From Enterococcus songbeiensis (GTDB taxonomy: Bacteria; Bacillota; Bacilli; Lactobacillales; Enterococcaceae), in assembly GCF_005405265.1 (NCBI RefSeq), contig NZ_BJDS01000002.1, forward strand, positions 62,001 to 126,000: a stretch of DNA of 64,000 nucleotides, written 5' to 3'. Of this stretch, positions 35,032 to 44,006 are shown piece after piece. Every line of letters starts with the position of its first letter. Within the stretch, counting starts at the first letter, position 1. The notes below the pieces were generated by a model. The model saw only the letters and a list, made by a program, of their open reading frames with translations. It was not told where the DNA came from and made no database searches. The position numbers were made by a program, and so were the translations under genes.

Positions 35032-35967
35032 ATGAAGACACGCGGTACGGGGATCGCCAATGGAAAAATCATTTTAATGGGTGAACATTCCGTTATTTAC
35101 GGTGAACCGGCAATCGCCTTCCCTTTTAAAGCAGCCTGTATCCAAGCTACGATCACAGAAGACAGGGAAGATACCTTATTTTCTGTCTATTATAATGGGC
35201 AGCTGAAAAATGCTCCTTCTGCCTTAAAAAATATCAAACATCTGCTGCAAACATTAAAGCAGAAATATTCTGCACCAAATCTGACATTAACTTTAGAAAG
35301 CACGATCCCTGCTGAACGGGGAATGGGTTCCAGCGCTGCAACAGCAGTGGCGATCACTCGTGCTTTTTTCGATTGGCTAAATCTGCCGCTGGATAAATCG
35401 ACGCTGCTTTATTATGTCAATCAATCAGAAAAAATCGCCCACGGCAACCCCAGCGGTATTGACGGAGCGGCGACCAGCGGCGAAATGCCGATTTATTTTC
35501 AAAAGGGCGCACCTTTTCAGGAATTTCTATTAAATATTGATGCGTGCCTTGTTGTTGCCGATACGGGAAAAAAAGGACGTACCCGTGATACCGTTCGTGC
35601 AGTTGCTCAAGCCTTTGAACAAAATCGACAGGAAACTGCCCACACCATTCAACAACTGGGAAGTTTAGCAGAAAGAGCCAAAGAGGCCATCAGTAAAAAC
35701 CAGCCGTTAGTTCTAGGAGAGGTGATGAACTTGGCGCAAACCGCATTACAGGCTTTGCAGGTCAGCGATGGAACATTAGATCACTTGATTGAAACTGCCC
35801 GAACCGCCGGCGCATTAGGAGCTAAATTGACCGGTGGCGGTCGTGGAGGGTGCTTGATTGCATTAGCAGCCGATCAAACGCAGGCGCAAAACATTGCGAA
35901 AAAATTAAGCGACCAAGGGGCAACTGCGACCTGGGTCCAAGAATTAGGAGTTTATCAACATGTATAA
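35032..35967 (+). CDS. mvaK1: Mevalonate kinase
   Basis: A 311-residue GHMP kinase. It phosphorylates mevalonate at the 5 position. GHMP motifs are NGKIILMGEHSVIYGEPAIAFP near the start, the ATP loop ERGMGSSAATAVA (about 100-112), NPSGIDGAATSG and the C-terminal LTGGGRGGCLIAL. First gene of a four-gene operon in the order mvaK1, mvaD, mvaK2, fni, the order known in enterococci. It overlaps mvaD by eight bases. The 269 bases upstream are very A/T-rich; TATAAT-like and TAGAAT-like sequences occur, but no convincing -35, so the promoter is unassigned. Confidence 0.95.
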   Translation: MKTRGTGIANGKIILMGEHSVIYGEPAIAFPFKAACIQATITEDREDTLFSVYYNGQLKNAPSALKNIKHLLQTLKQKYSAPNLTLTLESTIPAERGMGSSAATAVAITRAFFDWLNLPLDKSTLLYYVNQSEKIAHGNPSGIDGAATSGEMPIYFQKGAPFQEFLLNIDACLVVADTGKKGRTRDTVRAVAQAFEQNRQETAHTIQQLGSLAERAKEAISKNQPLVLGEVMNLAQTALQALQVSDGTLDHLIETARTAGALGAKLTGGGRGGCLIALAADQTQAQNIAKKLSDQGATATWVQELGVYQHV

Positions 35968-36949
35968 GGGAAGTGCCCGGGCGTATACCAATATTGCGCT
36001 GATAAAATATTGGGGCAAAAAAAATGAAGAACTGATTTTACCAATGAACAATAGTCTGTCCTTGACACTGGACGCTTTTTATACTGAAACAACGGTTTGT
36101 TTTTCCGAAGAATATTCTGCTGATACTTTTTATTTGGATGGCCTCGAACAAAGTGCCAAAGGAACAAAAAAAGTCAGCGATTTTTTAACATTGGTTAGAA
36201 AACAAGCCGGCTCTCCCTTTTTTGCAAAGGTAGAAAGTCATAATTTTGTTCCCACCGCCGCTGGATTGGCTTCTTCTGCCAGCGGATTGGCTGCCCTAGC
36301 CGGCGCCTGCAACGAAGCCCTACAGATGAAACTAAACGATAAAGATTTGTCGCGCTTAGCTCGTCGCGGTTCTGGATCGGCATGTCGGAGTATTTTCGGT
36401 GGTTTTGTCGAATGGGAAAAAGGAAACTCCGATGAAACTTCCTTCGCTCAACCAATCGAGGCGGCGGGTTGGGAAAAAGAATTAGCCATGGTTTTTGTTT
36501 TGATCAATGACCAGCAAAAAGATGTTTCCAGTCGTGACGGTATGAAACGAACGGTCGCTACTTCCAGCTTTTATCCCGGTTGGTTGGCAACTGTTGATGA
36601 CGATTTGCACCAATTAAAACAAGCGATTCATCAAAAAAATTTCCAACAGCTTGGTGAAGTCATGGAAGCCAATGGATTAAAAATGCACGGGACGACTTTA
36701 GCCGCTCAACCACCATTCACCTATTGGTCGCCTCAAAGTTTGACGGCAATGAATGCAGTCAGAGACTTGCGTAAAAAAGGGATTCCCTGCTACTTCACTA
36801 TGGATGCCGGCCCGAACGTCAAAGTTCTTTGTCAACGCCAACATGTGGCAAAAATTACCGCCGCATTACAAGAAATTTTCAGTGAGCAGCAAGTCATCAC
36901 TGCTTACGCTGGAACAGGAATCCAAACGATTGAAGGAGCATTCAAATGA
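35960..36949 (+). CDS. mvaD: Diphosphomevalonate decarboxylase
   Basis: A 329-residue GHMP-fold enzyme that makes isopentenyl diphosphate from diphosphomevalonate using ATP. Signatures are the start ARAYTNIALIKYWGKKNEELILPMNNSLSLTL (key part IKYWGKK), the phosphate loop AAGLASSASGLAALA, GSGSACRSIFGGFVEW and FTMDAGPNVKVL, with the catalytic Asp in the last. The start codon lies inside the 3' end of mvaK1 and the stop overlaps the mvaK2 start, so the genes are translationally coupled. Confidence 0.96.
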   Translation: MYKGSARAYTNIALIKYWGKKNEELILPMNNSLSLTLDAFYTETTVCFSEEYSADTFYLDGLEQSAKGTKKVSDFLTLVRKQAGSPFFAKVESHNFVPTAAGLASSASGLAALAGACNEALQMKLNDKDLSRLARRGSGSACRSIFGGFVEWEKGNSDETSFAQPIEAAGWEKELAMVFVLINDQQKDVSSRDGMKRTVATSSFYPGWLATVDDDLHQLKQAIHQKNFQQLGEVMEANGLKMHGTTLAAQPPFTYWSPQSLTAMNAVRDLRKKGIPCYFTMDAGPNVKVLCQRQHVAKITAALQEIFSEQQVITAYAGTGIQTIEGAFK

Positions 36950-38043
36950 TCGAAGTCACAGCCCCCGGCAAATTATACATCGCTGGTGAATATGCCGTCG
37001 TTGAACCAGGTCATCCCGCCATCATCGCGGCCGTTGATCAATTTATCACGGTGACTATTGAGCCAGCCAAAAAAAACGGTAGTATCCAATCGGCACAATA
37101 CAGTGAATTGCCGATTCGCTGGACCCGTCGTAATGGTGAATTAACCTTAGATATTCGGGAAAATCCCTTTCATTACATCTTAGCGGCGATTCGTTTAACA
37201 GAAAAATATGCCCAAGAAAATGCAGTTGCACTTTCTTTTTATGATTTAAAAGTAACCAGTGAGCTGGACAGCTCCAACGGTCGTAAATACGGACTTGGTT
37301 CCAGCGGCGCCGTAACTGTAGCCACCGTCAAAGCGCTAAATAGTTTCTATGAGTTGCATCTCAGTCAAATGGAAATCTTCAAAATCGCCGCCCTTGCCCA
37401 TTTAGATGTGCAAGGCAATGGCTCCTGCGGAGATATCGCCGCCAGCTGTTACGGTGGTTGGATTGCCTTTTCCACTTTTGACCATTTATGGGTACGGCAA
37501 CAAAAAAAACAACTGTCCTTAGCAGAATTGCTGCACACCGATTGGCCTTATCTGTCAATCCAATCCTTGCCCGTACCGAAAAAAATGCGCTTATTGATTG
37601 GTTGGACCGGCAGCCCGGCTTCTACTTCGGATTTAGTCGACCAAGTTCATGAATCAAAAGAAGAAAAGCAAAAAGCCTATGCCCAATTTTTAGCTGAAAG
37701 TAAAGCCTGTGTCACTGCGATGATCCAAGGCTTTAAAACTCAAAATGTAGCCTGCATCAAACAAATGATTCATCAAAACCGACAGTTGCTAAATCAGCTT
37801 TCATCAATTACCGGGGTTATCATTGAAACACCTGCGCTGAAAAAGCTTTGTGACTTGGCGGAAACTTACGGCGGTACCGCTAAATCTTCAGGTGCTGGCG
37901 GTGGAGACTGCGGCATCGTAATCACCGATCAAAAATCAGGGATTTTACCATTGATGAGTGCTTGGGAAAAGGCTGCGATTACGCCGCTTCCCCTTCACGT
38001 TTATCACTACCAAGAAAGGACTTCCGATGAATCGAAAAGATGA
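36946..38043 (+). CDS. mvaK2: Phosphomevalonate kinase
   Basis: A 365-residue GHMP kinase forming diphosphomevalonate from phosphomevalonate. Motifs: APGKLYIAGEYAVVEPGHPA, GLGSSGAVTVATVKAL (ATP loop) and SSGAGGGDCGIVI near the end. The start overlaps the stop of mvaD by four bases (ATGA). It is the typical Gram-positive ERG8-like form. Product passes straight to MvaD, which is encoded upstream, so gene order is not reaction order. Confidence 0.95.
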   Translation: MIEVTAPGKLYIAGEYAVVEPGHPAIIAAVDQFITVTIEPAKKNGSIQSAQYSELPIRWTRRNGELTLDIRENPFHYILAAIRLTEKYAQENAVALSFYDLKVTSELDSSNGRKYGLGSSGAVTVATVKALNSFYELHLSQMEIFKIAALAHLDVQGNGSCGDIAASCYGGWIAFSTFDHLWVRQQKKQLSLAELLHTDWPYLSIQSLPVPKKMRLLIGWTGSPASTSDLVDQVHESKEEKQKAYAQFLAESKACVTAMIQGFKTQNVACIKQMIHQNRQLLNQLSSITGVIIETPALKKLCDLAETYGGTAKSSGAGGGDCGIVITDQKSGILPLMSAWEKAAITPLPLHVYHYQERTSDESKR

Positions 38044-39064
38044 ACACGTTTCATTAGCCAAGGCGTTTCATAAACCAAGAGAAAATGATTTTGATTCTGT
38101 CCGGCTTCTTCATAACGCCCTGCCGGAAAGTTCCCTTGAGGCCGTTGATTTACGAACCAATTTACTGGGCTATGAACTTTCCTCTCCTTTTTATATCAAT
38201 GCCATGACCGGCGGCAGTGAAAAGACCAAGGAAATCAATCGGAAACTGGCGATTGTCGCTAGAGAGACCGATTTACTGATTGCCACTGGTTCTATCAGTG
38301 CGGCCTTAAAAGATTCCGACCTATTGTCCAGCTATACCGTTATGCGGGAAGAATATCCGCAAGGAAAAATTTTAATCAACCTTGGTGCAGGAGTTGCATT
38401 GGAAAAAGCCCAGCAAGCCTTGGACCTCTTTCCCGCAGATGGGTTGCAGCTGCATCTTAACGCTCCGCAGGAATTAGTGATGCCTGAAGGAGATCGTGCG
38501 TTTTTTTGGCTGAAAAATATTGAAAAGCTGGCGAATCATCTTTCGATTCCTCTATTGGTCAAAGAAGTCGGCTTTGGCATGACCCGAGAAACCATTCAAA
38601 AGTTGGTTTCTGTCGGCGTCCAAACCGTTGATGTCAGCGGCACCGGTGGAACAAGTTTCACCCAAATTGAAAATGCCCGGCGGAAAAAACGGGAATTGGC
38701 GTATCTGGACGATTGGGGACAATCCACTGTGATCTCCTTGTTGGAAGCCAACGAGATCAACCAACACTTTACCACGGTTGCTTCCGGTGGCATCCGTAAT
38801 GCGTACGACATCTTCAAAGCCTTGTGTCTGGGCGCCTCTGCGGTAGGTATTTCCGGCGAAATTTTGAACGATTTATTGACCCACGGGGAAGAGCATACGA
38901 TTGCTTTGATCAAACAGTGGCAGGAAGAAGTACGCCTCTTATGCGCGATGACTGGAAAAACAACGGTTGACCAGCTAAAAACAGTCCCGTTGATTTTTCA
39001 CGGGGAAGTCAGAGACTGGTGTGAAAGCCGAATGATCGACCAAACCAGCTATGCCTTTCGATAA
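38027..39064 (+). CDS. fni: Isopentenyl-diphosphate delta-isomerase, type 2 (FMN)
   Basis: A 345-residue TIM-barrel flavoenzyme interconverting isopentenyl and dimethylallyl diphosphates, needing FMN and NADPH. Landmarks: NRKDEHVSLAKAF, FYINAMTGGSEKTKEIN, QLHLNAPQELVMPEGDR, LLVKEVGFGMTRE, DVSGTGGTSF and ASGGIRNAYDIFKAL. The ATG at 38027 follows GAAAGGA and lies 17 bases inside mvaK2; a longer open frame upstream has no ribosome-binding site. It completes the lower mevalonate pathway in this operon. The first genes (mvaS, mvaE) are not in the window. Confidence 0.95.
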   Translation: MNRKDEHVSLAKAFHKPRENDFDSVRLLHNALPESSLEAVDLRTNLLGYELSSPFYINAMTGGSEKTKEINRKLAIVARETDLLIATGSISAALKDSDLLSSYTVMREEYPQGKILINLGAGVALEKAQQALDLFPADGLQLHLNAPQELVMPEGDRAFFWLKNIEKLANHLSIPLLVKEVGFGMTRETIQKLVSVGVQTVDVSGTGGTSFTQIENARRKKRELAYLDDWGQSTVISLLEANEINQHFTTVASGGIRNAYDIFKALCLGASAVGISGEILNDLLTHGEEHTIALIKQWQEEVRLLCAMTGKTTVDQLKTVPLIFHGEVRDWCESRMIDQTSYAFR

Positions 39065-39065
39065 A

Positions 39066-39114
39066 CAAAAAGAAGTCAAAACTCCTCGCGGAATTTTGAC
39101 TTCTTTTTCCTTTT
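39066..39114. terminator. Bidirectional terminator between fni and kduD
   Basis: AAGAAGTCAAAA pairs with TTTTGACTTCTT around CTCCTCGCGGAAT with T-rich sequence on the plus strand and similar on the minus strand; it ends both convergent operons. Confidence 0.88.
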
Positions 39115-39115
39115 A

Positions 39116-39919
39116 TTAAGGTTGTTTTCCAATATAAGCTAAGATTCCGCCGTCTACATATAAAATATGTCCATTGACAAAATCAGAAGCAGGAGAAGCT
39201 AAGAAAACTGCTGGACCAGCTAAATCAGTTGGTGTACCCCAACGTGCTGCCGGTGTCCGTCCAACGATGAATTGATCGAATGGATGACGTTCGCCATTTT
39301 CTTGTGTTTCCCGTAGTGGCGCTGTTTGCGGTGTCGCAATATAGCCAGGGCCAATGCCGTTACATTGGATATTGTATTGACCATATTCAGACGCAATATT
39401 TTTCGTTAACATTTTCAGTCCGCCTTTAGCTGCTGCATAGGCACTGACTGTTTCACGTCCTAATTCACTCATCATAGAACAAATATTGATGATTTTACCG
39501 CTGCCTTTTTCGATCATATCAGGAATAACTGCTTTGGCTACGATGAAGGGTGCATTCAAGTCCACGTCGATCACTTGACGGAAATCAGCGGCAGCCATTT
39601 CGATCATTGGTGTCCGTTTGATGATTCCGGCATTGTTCACCAAAATATCTACAGAGCCCACATCTTCTTTGATTTGTTTAACCATTGCTTGCACTGCTTC
39701 TTCATTGGTTACGTCACAGACATATCCTTTTGCTTCAATGTTCACTTCTTTGTAGTGGGCCAATCCTTCATCCACTGATTTTTGATCCAAGTTGTTAAAA
39801 ACGATCGTTGCTCCTGCTGCTGCTAATGATTTGGCAATTTCAAAACCAATACCGTAAACCGCACCGGTAACCAGTGCAACTTTTCCGTCTAAACGGAACA
39901 TATCCATTGTAAAATCCAT
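39116..39919 (-). CDS. kduD: 2-deoxy-D-gluconate 3-dehydrogenase (KduD-type SDR)
   Basis: A 267-residue short-chain dehydrogenase with the cofactor motif TGAVYGIG, NNAGI, the catalytic Tyr and Lys in SAYAAAKGG and the preceding Ser in NICSMMSE. It reduces 2,5-diketo-3-deoxygluconate to 2-keto-3-deoxygluconate. The GPGYIATPQTAPLRE and C-terminal ILYVDGGILAYIGKQP match the KduD/gluconate 5-dehydrogenase subgroup; IdnO-like activity cannot be excluded, but the neighbouring kduI, kdgK and kdgA support KduD. Last gene of the operon. The ATG at 39919 follows GAGGG; longer frames have no site. Confidence 0.9.
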   Translation of the reverse strand: MDFTMDMFRLDGKVALVTGAVYGIGFEIAKSLAAAGATIVFNNLDQKSVDEGLAHYKEVNIEAKGYVCDVTNEEAVQAMVKQIKEDVGSVDILVNNAGIIKRTPMIEMAAADFRQVIDVDLNAPFIVAKAVIPDMIEKGSGKIINICSMMSELGRETVSAYAAAKGGLKMLTKNIASEYGQYNIQCNGIGPGYIATPQTAPLRETQENGERHPFDQFIVGRTPAARWGTPTDLAGPAVFLASPASDFVNGHILYVDGGILAYIGKQP

Positions 39920-39951
39920 TCTTTTTCCCTCTTTTCGTTTCATTTGATTGT

Positions 39952-40794
39952 TTATTTCAATTGATCCATTGCGACCATATCCATATCGGTATACGTGATA
40001 TTTTCGCCACACATTGCCCAGATAAAGGAATAGTTGCTTGTACCGACACCGGAGTGAATCGACCAGCTTGGTGAAATAACCGCTTGTTCGTTATCCACAA
40101 CTAAATGTTTGGTTTCATCTGGTTTGCCCATCATGTGGAAAACACGGGTATCGTCACTTGGGAAATCAAAGTAAACATAGGCTTCCATCCGACGTTCATG
40201 AGTGTGACAAGGCATTGTATTCCATGAGCTACCTGGTTCTAGAATGGTGTACCCCATTTGTAATTGACAGCTTTCACAGATATTTGGATGAATGTATTGA
40301 TAAATTTTCCGTTCGTTCAAGGTCAAGCCTTCACCGGTTTCCATTGGTTTAATATCATCAATACTGATTTTCACGTTTGGATATTTGTGATGAGCTGGAA
40401 CTGAACTGATATAGAATTTTGCCGGATTTGCGGCATCTTCTGAGGAGAAAACCACGTGCTGTGTTTCTTTCCCAATATAGTAGCCATCTTGTTTCTTCAT
40501 GGCTTCTTTGGTGCCGTCGATTTCAATGAAACCAGGTCCGCCAATATTAATGACACCTAATTCACGACGTTCCAAGAAGTAGTCAACACCTAATTCTTTG
40601 TCTAATTTGATTTCCAGTGCTTTGTCTGTTGGGGTTACGCCACCAAAGATCATGCGGTCATTGTGGGTATAGGTCAAGCTGATAGCTCCGGGAACAAAAA
40701 CCTTTTCTACTAAAAATTCTTGACGCAGTTCTTCGGTTGAATAGTGACGAATGTCTACTGGACTGTGGGTATATCTTGTTTCCATATTTTGCAT
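39952..40794 (-). CDS. kduI: 5-dehydro-4-deoxy-D-glucuronate isomerase
   Basis: A 280-residue cupin-fold isomerase that converts 5-keto-4-deoxyuronate to 2,5-diketo-3-deoxygluconate. The zinc site is seen in CHTHERRMEAYVYFDFP (His-x-His-x4-Glu) with a fourth ligand near WSIHSGVGTSNYSFIWAM. Size and beginning (HSPVDIRHYSTEELRQEFL) fit KduI. GGAG stands seven bases before the ATG at 40794, favouring it over an ATG six bases earlier. It lies 10 bases after kdgK and 32 bases before kduD in one operon. Confidence 0.95.
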   Translation of the reverse strand: MQNMETRYTHSPVDIRHYSTEELRQEFLVEKVFVPGAISLTYTHNDRMIFGGVTPTDKALEIKLDKELGVDYFLERRELGVINIGGPGFIEIDGTKEAMKKQDGYYIGKETQHVVFSSEDAANPAKFYISSVPAHHKYPNVKISIDDIKPMETGEGLTLNERKIYQYIHPNICESCQLQMGYTILEPGSSWNTMPCHTHERRMEAYVYFDFPSDDTRVFHMMGKPDETKHLVVDNEQAVISPSWSIHSGVGTSNYSFIWAMCGENITYTDMDMVAMDQLK

Positions 40795-40804
40795 GTTCAT
40801 TCTC

Positions 40805-41812
40805 CTATCGAATAATTTTTCCAGAGCCGGCAGCTAAAAAGCTTTCGACTTCCGTTTGACTAAATTGATTGCAGTCGCCATGAATTGTATGTTTCAATGC
40901 CGAAGCGGCTGTCGCAAAATTGATGATGCTTTGTGGAGCATCTTTATTCAGCAACCCGTGTAACACGCCGCCAGAAAAGGCATCGCCCCCCCCAACACGG
41001 TCAACGATCGGATCGATCCTATGTGCTTGGGATTCATAGTACTGATTTTCCATCCATAATGTGCCGATCAGTTGATTGGCACTGGCAGAATAAACTTCCC
41101 GTTTCGTCGAATAAAATACTTGGATGTTCGGGAACATTTCCTGCATTTTTTGGTAATAATAAATCGCTTCGTTCGGTTGCTCTTTTGGCATTTCAGGAAT
41201 TCCCAGCAAATAGAGCGCATCCATTTTACCTGCAGAACAATAATCCACCAACGACAATAAGTCCTGCAAGGTTTCGCCGGCTTCTTTTTGTGTCCAAAGT
41301 TTTCCCCGATAATTAATATCAAAGCTGATCTTGCAGCCGGCTTTTTTTGCTGCCTGCATCAAGGTCAAGGTCAGCTTGCGCCAATTTGCTGAAAGAGCGG
41401 GTGTGATACCGGAGATATGAAAAATATCCACGTGATCAAAAAGTTTTGCCATATCCCATTCAACTTCCTGCATTCCAGCAAAACTTGAACCGGCACGATC
41501 ATAAATTACTGATGCGGCTCGTTCGCCAATTCCAGATTCCATATAATAGGTACCCAGTCGAGGCCCGCCTTGCAGCAGAAAATTTGTGGCTACACCGTAC
41601 CGTTGCAAATGTCTTTTGACGGCTTCTCCCAATGAGTTTTCTGGTACTTTACTGGCAAAGGCAACCTCATGCCCGTAGTTTGCCAAGGAAATCGCGACAT
41701 TGGCTTCGCCTCCGCCATAATGGGCTTCGAAACCTTCGCTTTGTGCTAGCCGTAGACCCTGCTGTGTAGATAAACGCAACATAATTTCGCCTAAGGTTAC
41801 AACTTTTCCCAT
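40805..41812 (-). CDS. kdgK: 2-keto-3-deoxygluconate kinase (PfkB family)
   Basis: A 335-residue sugar kinase that makes 2-keto-3-deoxy-6-phosphogluconate with ATP. The PfkB signatures are GGGEANVAISLANYGHE near residue 32 and the ATP/catalytic segment DRVGGGDAFSGGVLHGL, where the catalytic Asp is the one in GGGDAF. The last gives GGG in place of the more common GAG. Its start lies immediately after the kdgA stop, with AGGAGC as the ribosome-binding site. Substrate is inferred from the operon. Confidence 0.9.
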   Translation of the reverse strand: MGKVVTLGEIMLRLSTQQGLRLAQSEGFEAHYGGGEANVAISLANYGHEVAFASKVPENSLGEAVKRHLQRYGVATNFLLQGGPRLGTYYMESGIGERAASVIYDRAGSSFAGMQEVEWDMAKLFDHVDIFHISGITPALSANWRKLTLTLMQAAKKAGCKISFDINYRGKLWTQKEAGETLQDLLSLVDYCSAGKMDALYLLGIPEMPKEQPNEAIYYYQKMQEMFPNIQVFYSTKREVYSASANQLIGTLWMENQYYESQAHRIDPIVDRVGGGDAFSGGVLHGLLNKDAPQSIINFATAASALKHTIHGDCNQFSQTEVESFLAAGSGKIIR

Positions 41813-42460
41813 CTACTTGCTCCTAATCTCAGCCAATTTTGCTGCATATTGTGCCGCAACTTCCGTCACTTTGTCAAAATCACCTGTTGCTGCTGGAGCC
41901 AACAAGTTTCCACCAACACCAACTGTGATGACACCTGCTTTAAACCATTCTTCCATATTGTCTAAACCAACTCCGCCAGTAGGCATGATGTTTAATTGAG
42001 GCAATGGGGCTTTAAATGCTGAAATGATTTTAGGCCCATACGCACTGCCTGGGAACAATTTCACGATATCTGCTCCACTCTTCAAGGCTTCTTTCATTTC
42101 AGTAATCGTCATACAGCCAGGTAAATAAGGGATTTGGTATAAATTACAAATTTCTGCTGTTTCTTTGTCAAATGTTGGGCTGACGATATATTCTGCACCG
42201 GCCATAATAGCTAAACGAGCAGTTACTGCATCCAAAACGGTTCCAGCACCAACGACAACATCGGGACGGTCTTGATAGTAAGTAACTAATTCTTTAATTA
42301 CTTCGTCGGCTTGAGGAACAGTAAACGTTAATTCCAAGCCCTTTAATCCACCAGCAACGATAGCATGACTTGCTTTCAATGCTTCTTCTTTGGTTGCCCC
42401 ACGAACGACGGCAACAACACCTGTTTGTTCTAGACGGGATAAAATTGAGACACGTTTCAT
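41813..42460 (-). CDS. kdgA: KDPG/KHG aldolase
   Basis: A 215-residue class I aldolase that splits 2-keto-3-deoxy-6-phosphogluconate into pyruvate and glyceraldehyde 3-phosphate. The Schiff-base Lys lies in GADIVKLFPGSAYGP and the conserved Glu in KGLELTFTVPQADEVI; PTGGVGLDN forms the phosphate site. First enzyme gene of the operon; its stop directly adjoins the kdgK start. Expression is probably controlled by the IclR protein coded upstream and perhaps by carbon catabolite repression. Confidence 0.93.
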   Translation of the reverse strand: MKRVSILSRLEQTGVVAVVRGATKEEALKASHAIVAGGLKGLELTFTVPQADEVIKELVTYYQDRPDVVVGAGTVLDAVTARLAIMAGAEYIVSPTFDKETAEICNLYQIPYLPGCMTITEMKEALKSGADIVKLFPGSAYGPKIISAFKAPLPQLNIMPTGGVGLDNMEEWFKAGVITVGVGGNLLAPAATGDFDKVTEVAAQYAAKLAEIRSK

Positions 42461-42489
42461 CTTTCACACTCATTTCTTATTTAGAAATT

Positions 42490-42563
42490 TATTTTTACAA
42501 ATTGGAAATCTATACCTTCATTATACGTAAACCTTCTAAAAATGCAAACGGTTTTTACAAATT
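42490..42563 (-). promoter_or_regulatory. kdgA operon promoter with flanking repeat operator candidates
   Basis: Minus strand: TTGCAT (42542-42547), 16 bases, TATAAT (42520-42525). The 12-mer AATTTGTAAAAA occurs once upstream (42552-42563) and once downstream (42492-42503) of this promoter, 60 bases apart, about six helical turns. A degenerate catabolite-response-like AAAAACCGTTTGCA covers the -35. Binding by the IclR regulator is inferred. Confidence 0.65.
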
Positions 42564-43329
42564 AATTGGCGACTTTTGCGATTTCTTTTTCAATGGCAGT
42601 TTTTGTTTCTTTGATTTTCGTAATGATTTTTTCTTCTGTATCTGAATTCAAGCGATATTTCGGCATACTGACGCTGAAAGCACCGATAATTTTTTCTTGA
42701 TTCATGATGGCAGCCCCGATACAAAAAATATCTTTTTCCATTTCTTCGTCATCGTAGGCGACCTTTGATTCTTTGGTTTTATTCAGTTCACTTGCCAGTT
42801 TCAACGAGTTCGTGATGGTGTGTTCCGTGTAAGCCACTAATTCGTGCTGGTTAAGATAGTCTTGATAATCACTCTCAGAAAACTCCGACAGCACAGCTTT
42901 TCCCATCGCAGAGCTGTAAAGCGGCCGGGTGATTCCGATTTTTGACGACATACGAATCGTTTGATTTTTTGGCTCCAGTTTGTTTACGTACAAAATCTCG
43001 GCATTGTTCAAAATTCCCAAGTGGATTGTTTCATCAATCGATTTTTGTAATTGCTCTAAGTAAGGTAGGGACAATTCAACCAGATCCAGTTGATCGATGT
43101 TCTTATTGGCATAGCGGATTAATTTCGATCCCAGACGATAGGTTTTATCCTGATTTTTATTGACATATCCGATCAAAACGAGTGTATCTAAAATTTTCAG
43201 CGTGGTGGAAGCGGTCATTTCCGTTCCTCGGGAGAGCTGCTGCAGGGATAAATCCGGATGATCTGCTAAATAATCTAAGATATGAGCCGCTCGGATCAAG
43301 ACTGTTCCGTAAGGTTTAGAATTTTCCAT
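42562..43329 (-). CDS. IclR family regulator of the KDG operon
   Basis: A 255-residue IclR protein with an N-terminal winged helix (AAHILDYLADHPDLSLQQLSRGTEMTASTTLKILDTL, key part LSRGTEMTASTTLKIL) and the C-terminal effector domain (SSKIGITRPLYSSAMGKAVLSEF, GAAIMNQEKIIGAFSVSMP). It lies 101 bases upstream of kdgA in the same direction, as KdgR regulators do, and probably binds the repeats in that gap. The ligand may be KDG or KDPG. The ATG at 43329 has AGGAG eight bases before. It may be co-transcribed, but kdgA has its own promoter. Confidence 0.87.
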   Translation of the reverse strand: MENSKPYGTVLIRAAHILDYLADHPDLSLQQLSRGTEMTASTTLKILDTLVLIGYVNKNQDKTYRLGSKLIRYANKNIDQLDLVELSLPYLEQLQKSIDETIHLGILNNAEILYVNKLEPKNQTIRMSSKIGITRPLYSSAMGKAVLSEFSESDYQDYLNQHELVAYTEHTITNSLKLASELNKTKESKVAYDDEEMEKDIFCIGAAIMNQEKIIGAFSVSMPKYRLNSDTEEKIITKIKETKTAIEKEIAKVAN

Positions 43330-43403
43330 ATAAAACACTCCTATTTCTTTATAAGAAAATTATAACAAGCTTTCGTCAAAAAAAATAGTCTTTTTCAAAA
43401 AAA

Positions 43404-43431
43404 TAGAAGCCGATTTTCCGGCTTCTATCGT
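43404..43431 (-). terminator. Terminator of the 158-aa hypothetical gene
   Basis: On the minus strand AGAAGCCG pairs with CGGCTTCT around GAAAAT and is followed by ATTTTTTTG, just after the stop at 43440. Confidence 0.85.
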
Positions 43432-43439
43432 TGGATTGT

Positions 43440-43916
43440 TTATTTTTTAAATAATTTTTTAAAAAAACTTTCTTTTCTTGGTGCTGCTTGTTGTTCAGCC
43501 GTTGGGTATTCCTGTTGAAAGGCGTGATTGTCCTTCAATAAATAGCCGTTCATCTCAAGTATTCCATCTATGCTGGCTACGATTCGTCTCAAGCCCCCAT
43601 TTGTTTGTTGAAACCACAGAGGCGGCTGTGGTGTCGTCTGCAGATATTCTGCCAATAACCCTTTTAGTGTCATCAATAATTCTCGTTGCCGGGACACCAC
43701 CGTGCCGATTTCTGAAACGGTGATTGGTTCTGCCGTACCCTCTTCGGGAATCAGATCTGTCATCAAGGTTAAACTTTGCGTATAATCGGTCAAATCAAAA
43801 ATAAACGTTCGTGTTGCTTCGTTTTTTCTATCCATGCTCTGTAATAGCTGGTGCATTTGTCGTTGCGTGTGAGCCAACTGTTGGAGCTGTTTCGTTGCTT
43901 CTTCCAATGTTGCCAT
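43440..43916 (-). CDS. Hypothetical soluble protein with a basic C-terminal tail
   Basis: A 158-residue protein that I do not recognise. The N-terminal 60 residues are predicted helical and possibly coiled-coil, rich in Gln and Leu (EEATKQLQQLAHTQRQMHQLLQS). The middle part is mixed and contains VSRQRELLMTLKGLLAEYL. The C-terminus is RKESFFKKLFKK, a short amphipathic basic helix of the kind that can touch membranes. There is no signal peptide. It has its own terminator and lies between the KDG regulator gene and adhE without obvious connection. A GTG nine bases upstream is an alternative start. Confidence 0.7.
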   Translation of the reverse strand: MATLEEATKQLQQLAHTQRQMHQLLQSMDRKNEATRTFIFDLTDYTQSLTLMTDLIPEEGTAEPITVSEIGTVVSRQRELLMTLKGLLAEYLQTTPQPPLWFQQTNGGLRRIVASIDGILEMNGYLLKDNHAFQQEYPTAEQQAAPRKESFFKKLFKK

Positions 43917-44006
43917 ATATGACACCGCCCTTTTGCTAATCTATTTCTCTTTTGTGTCTTCACTATACCAATTTTTTATCAAAGTACAAGTCGCTTTTTG
44001 TACAAA

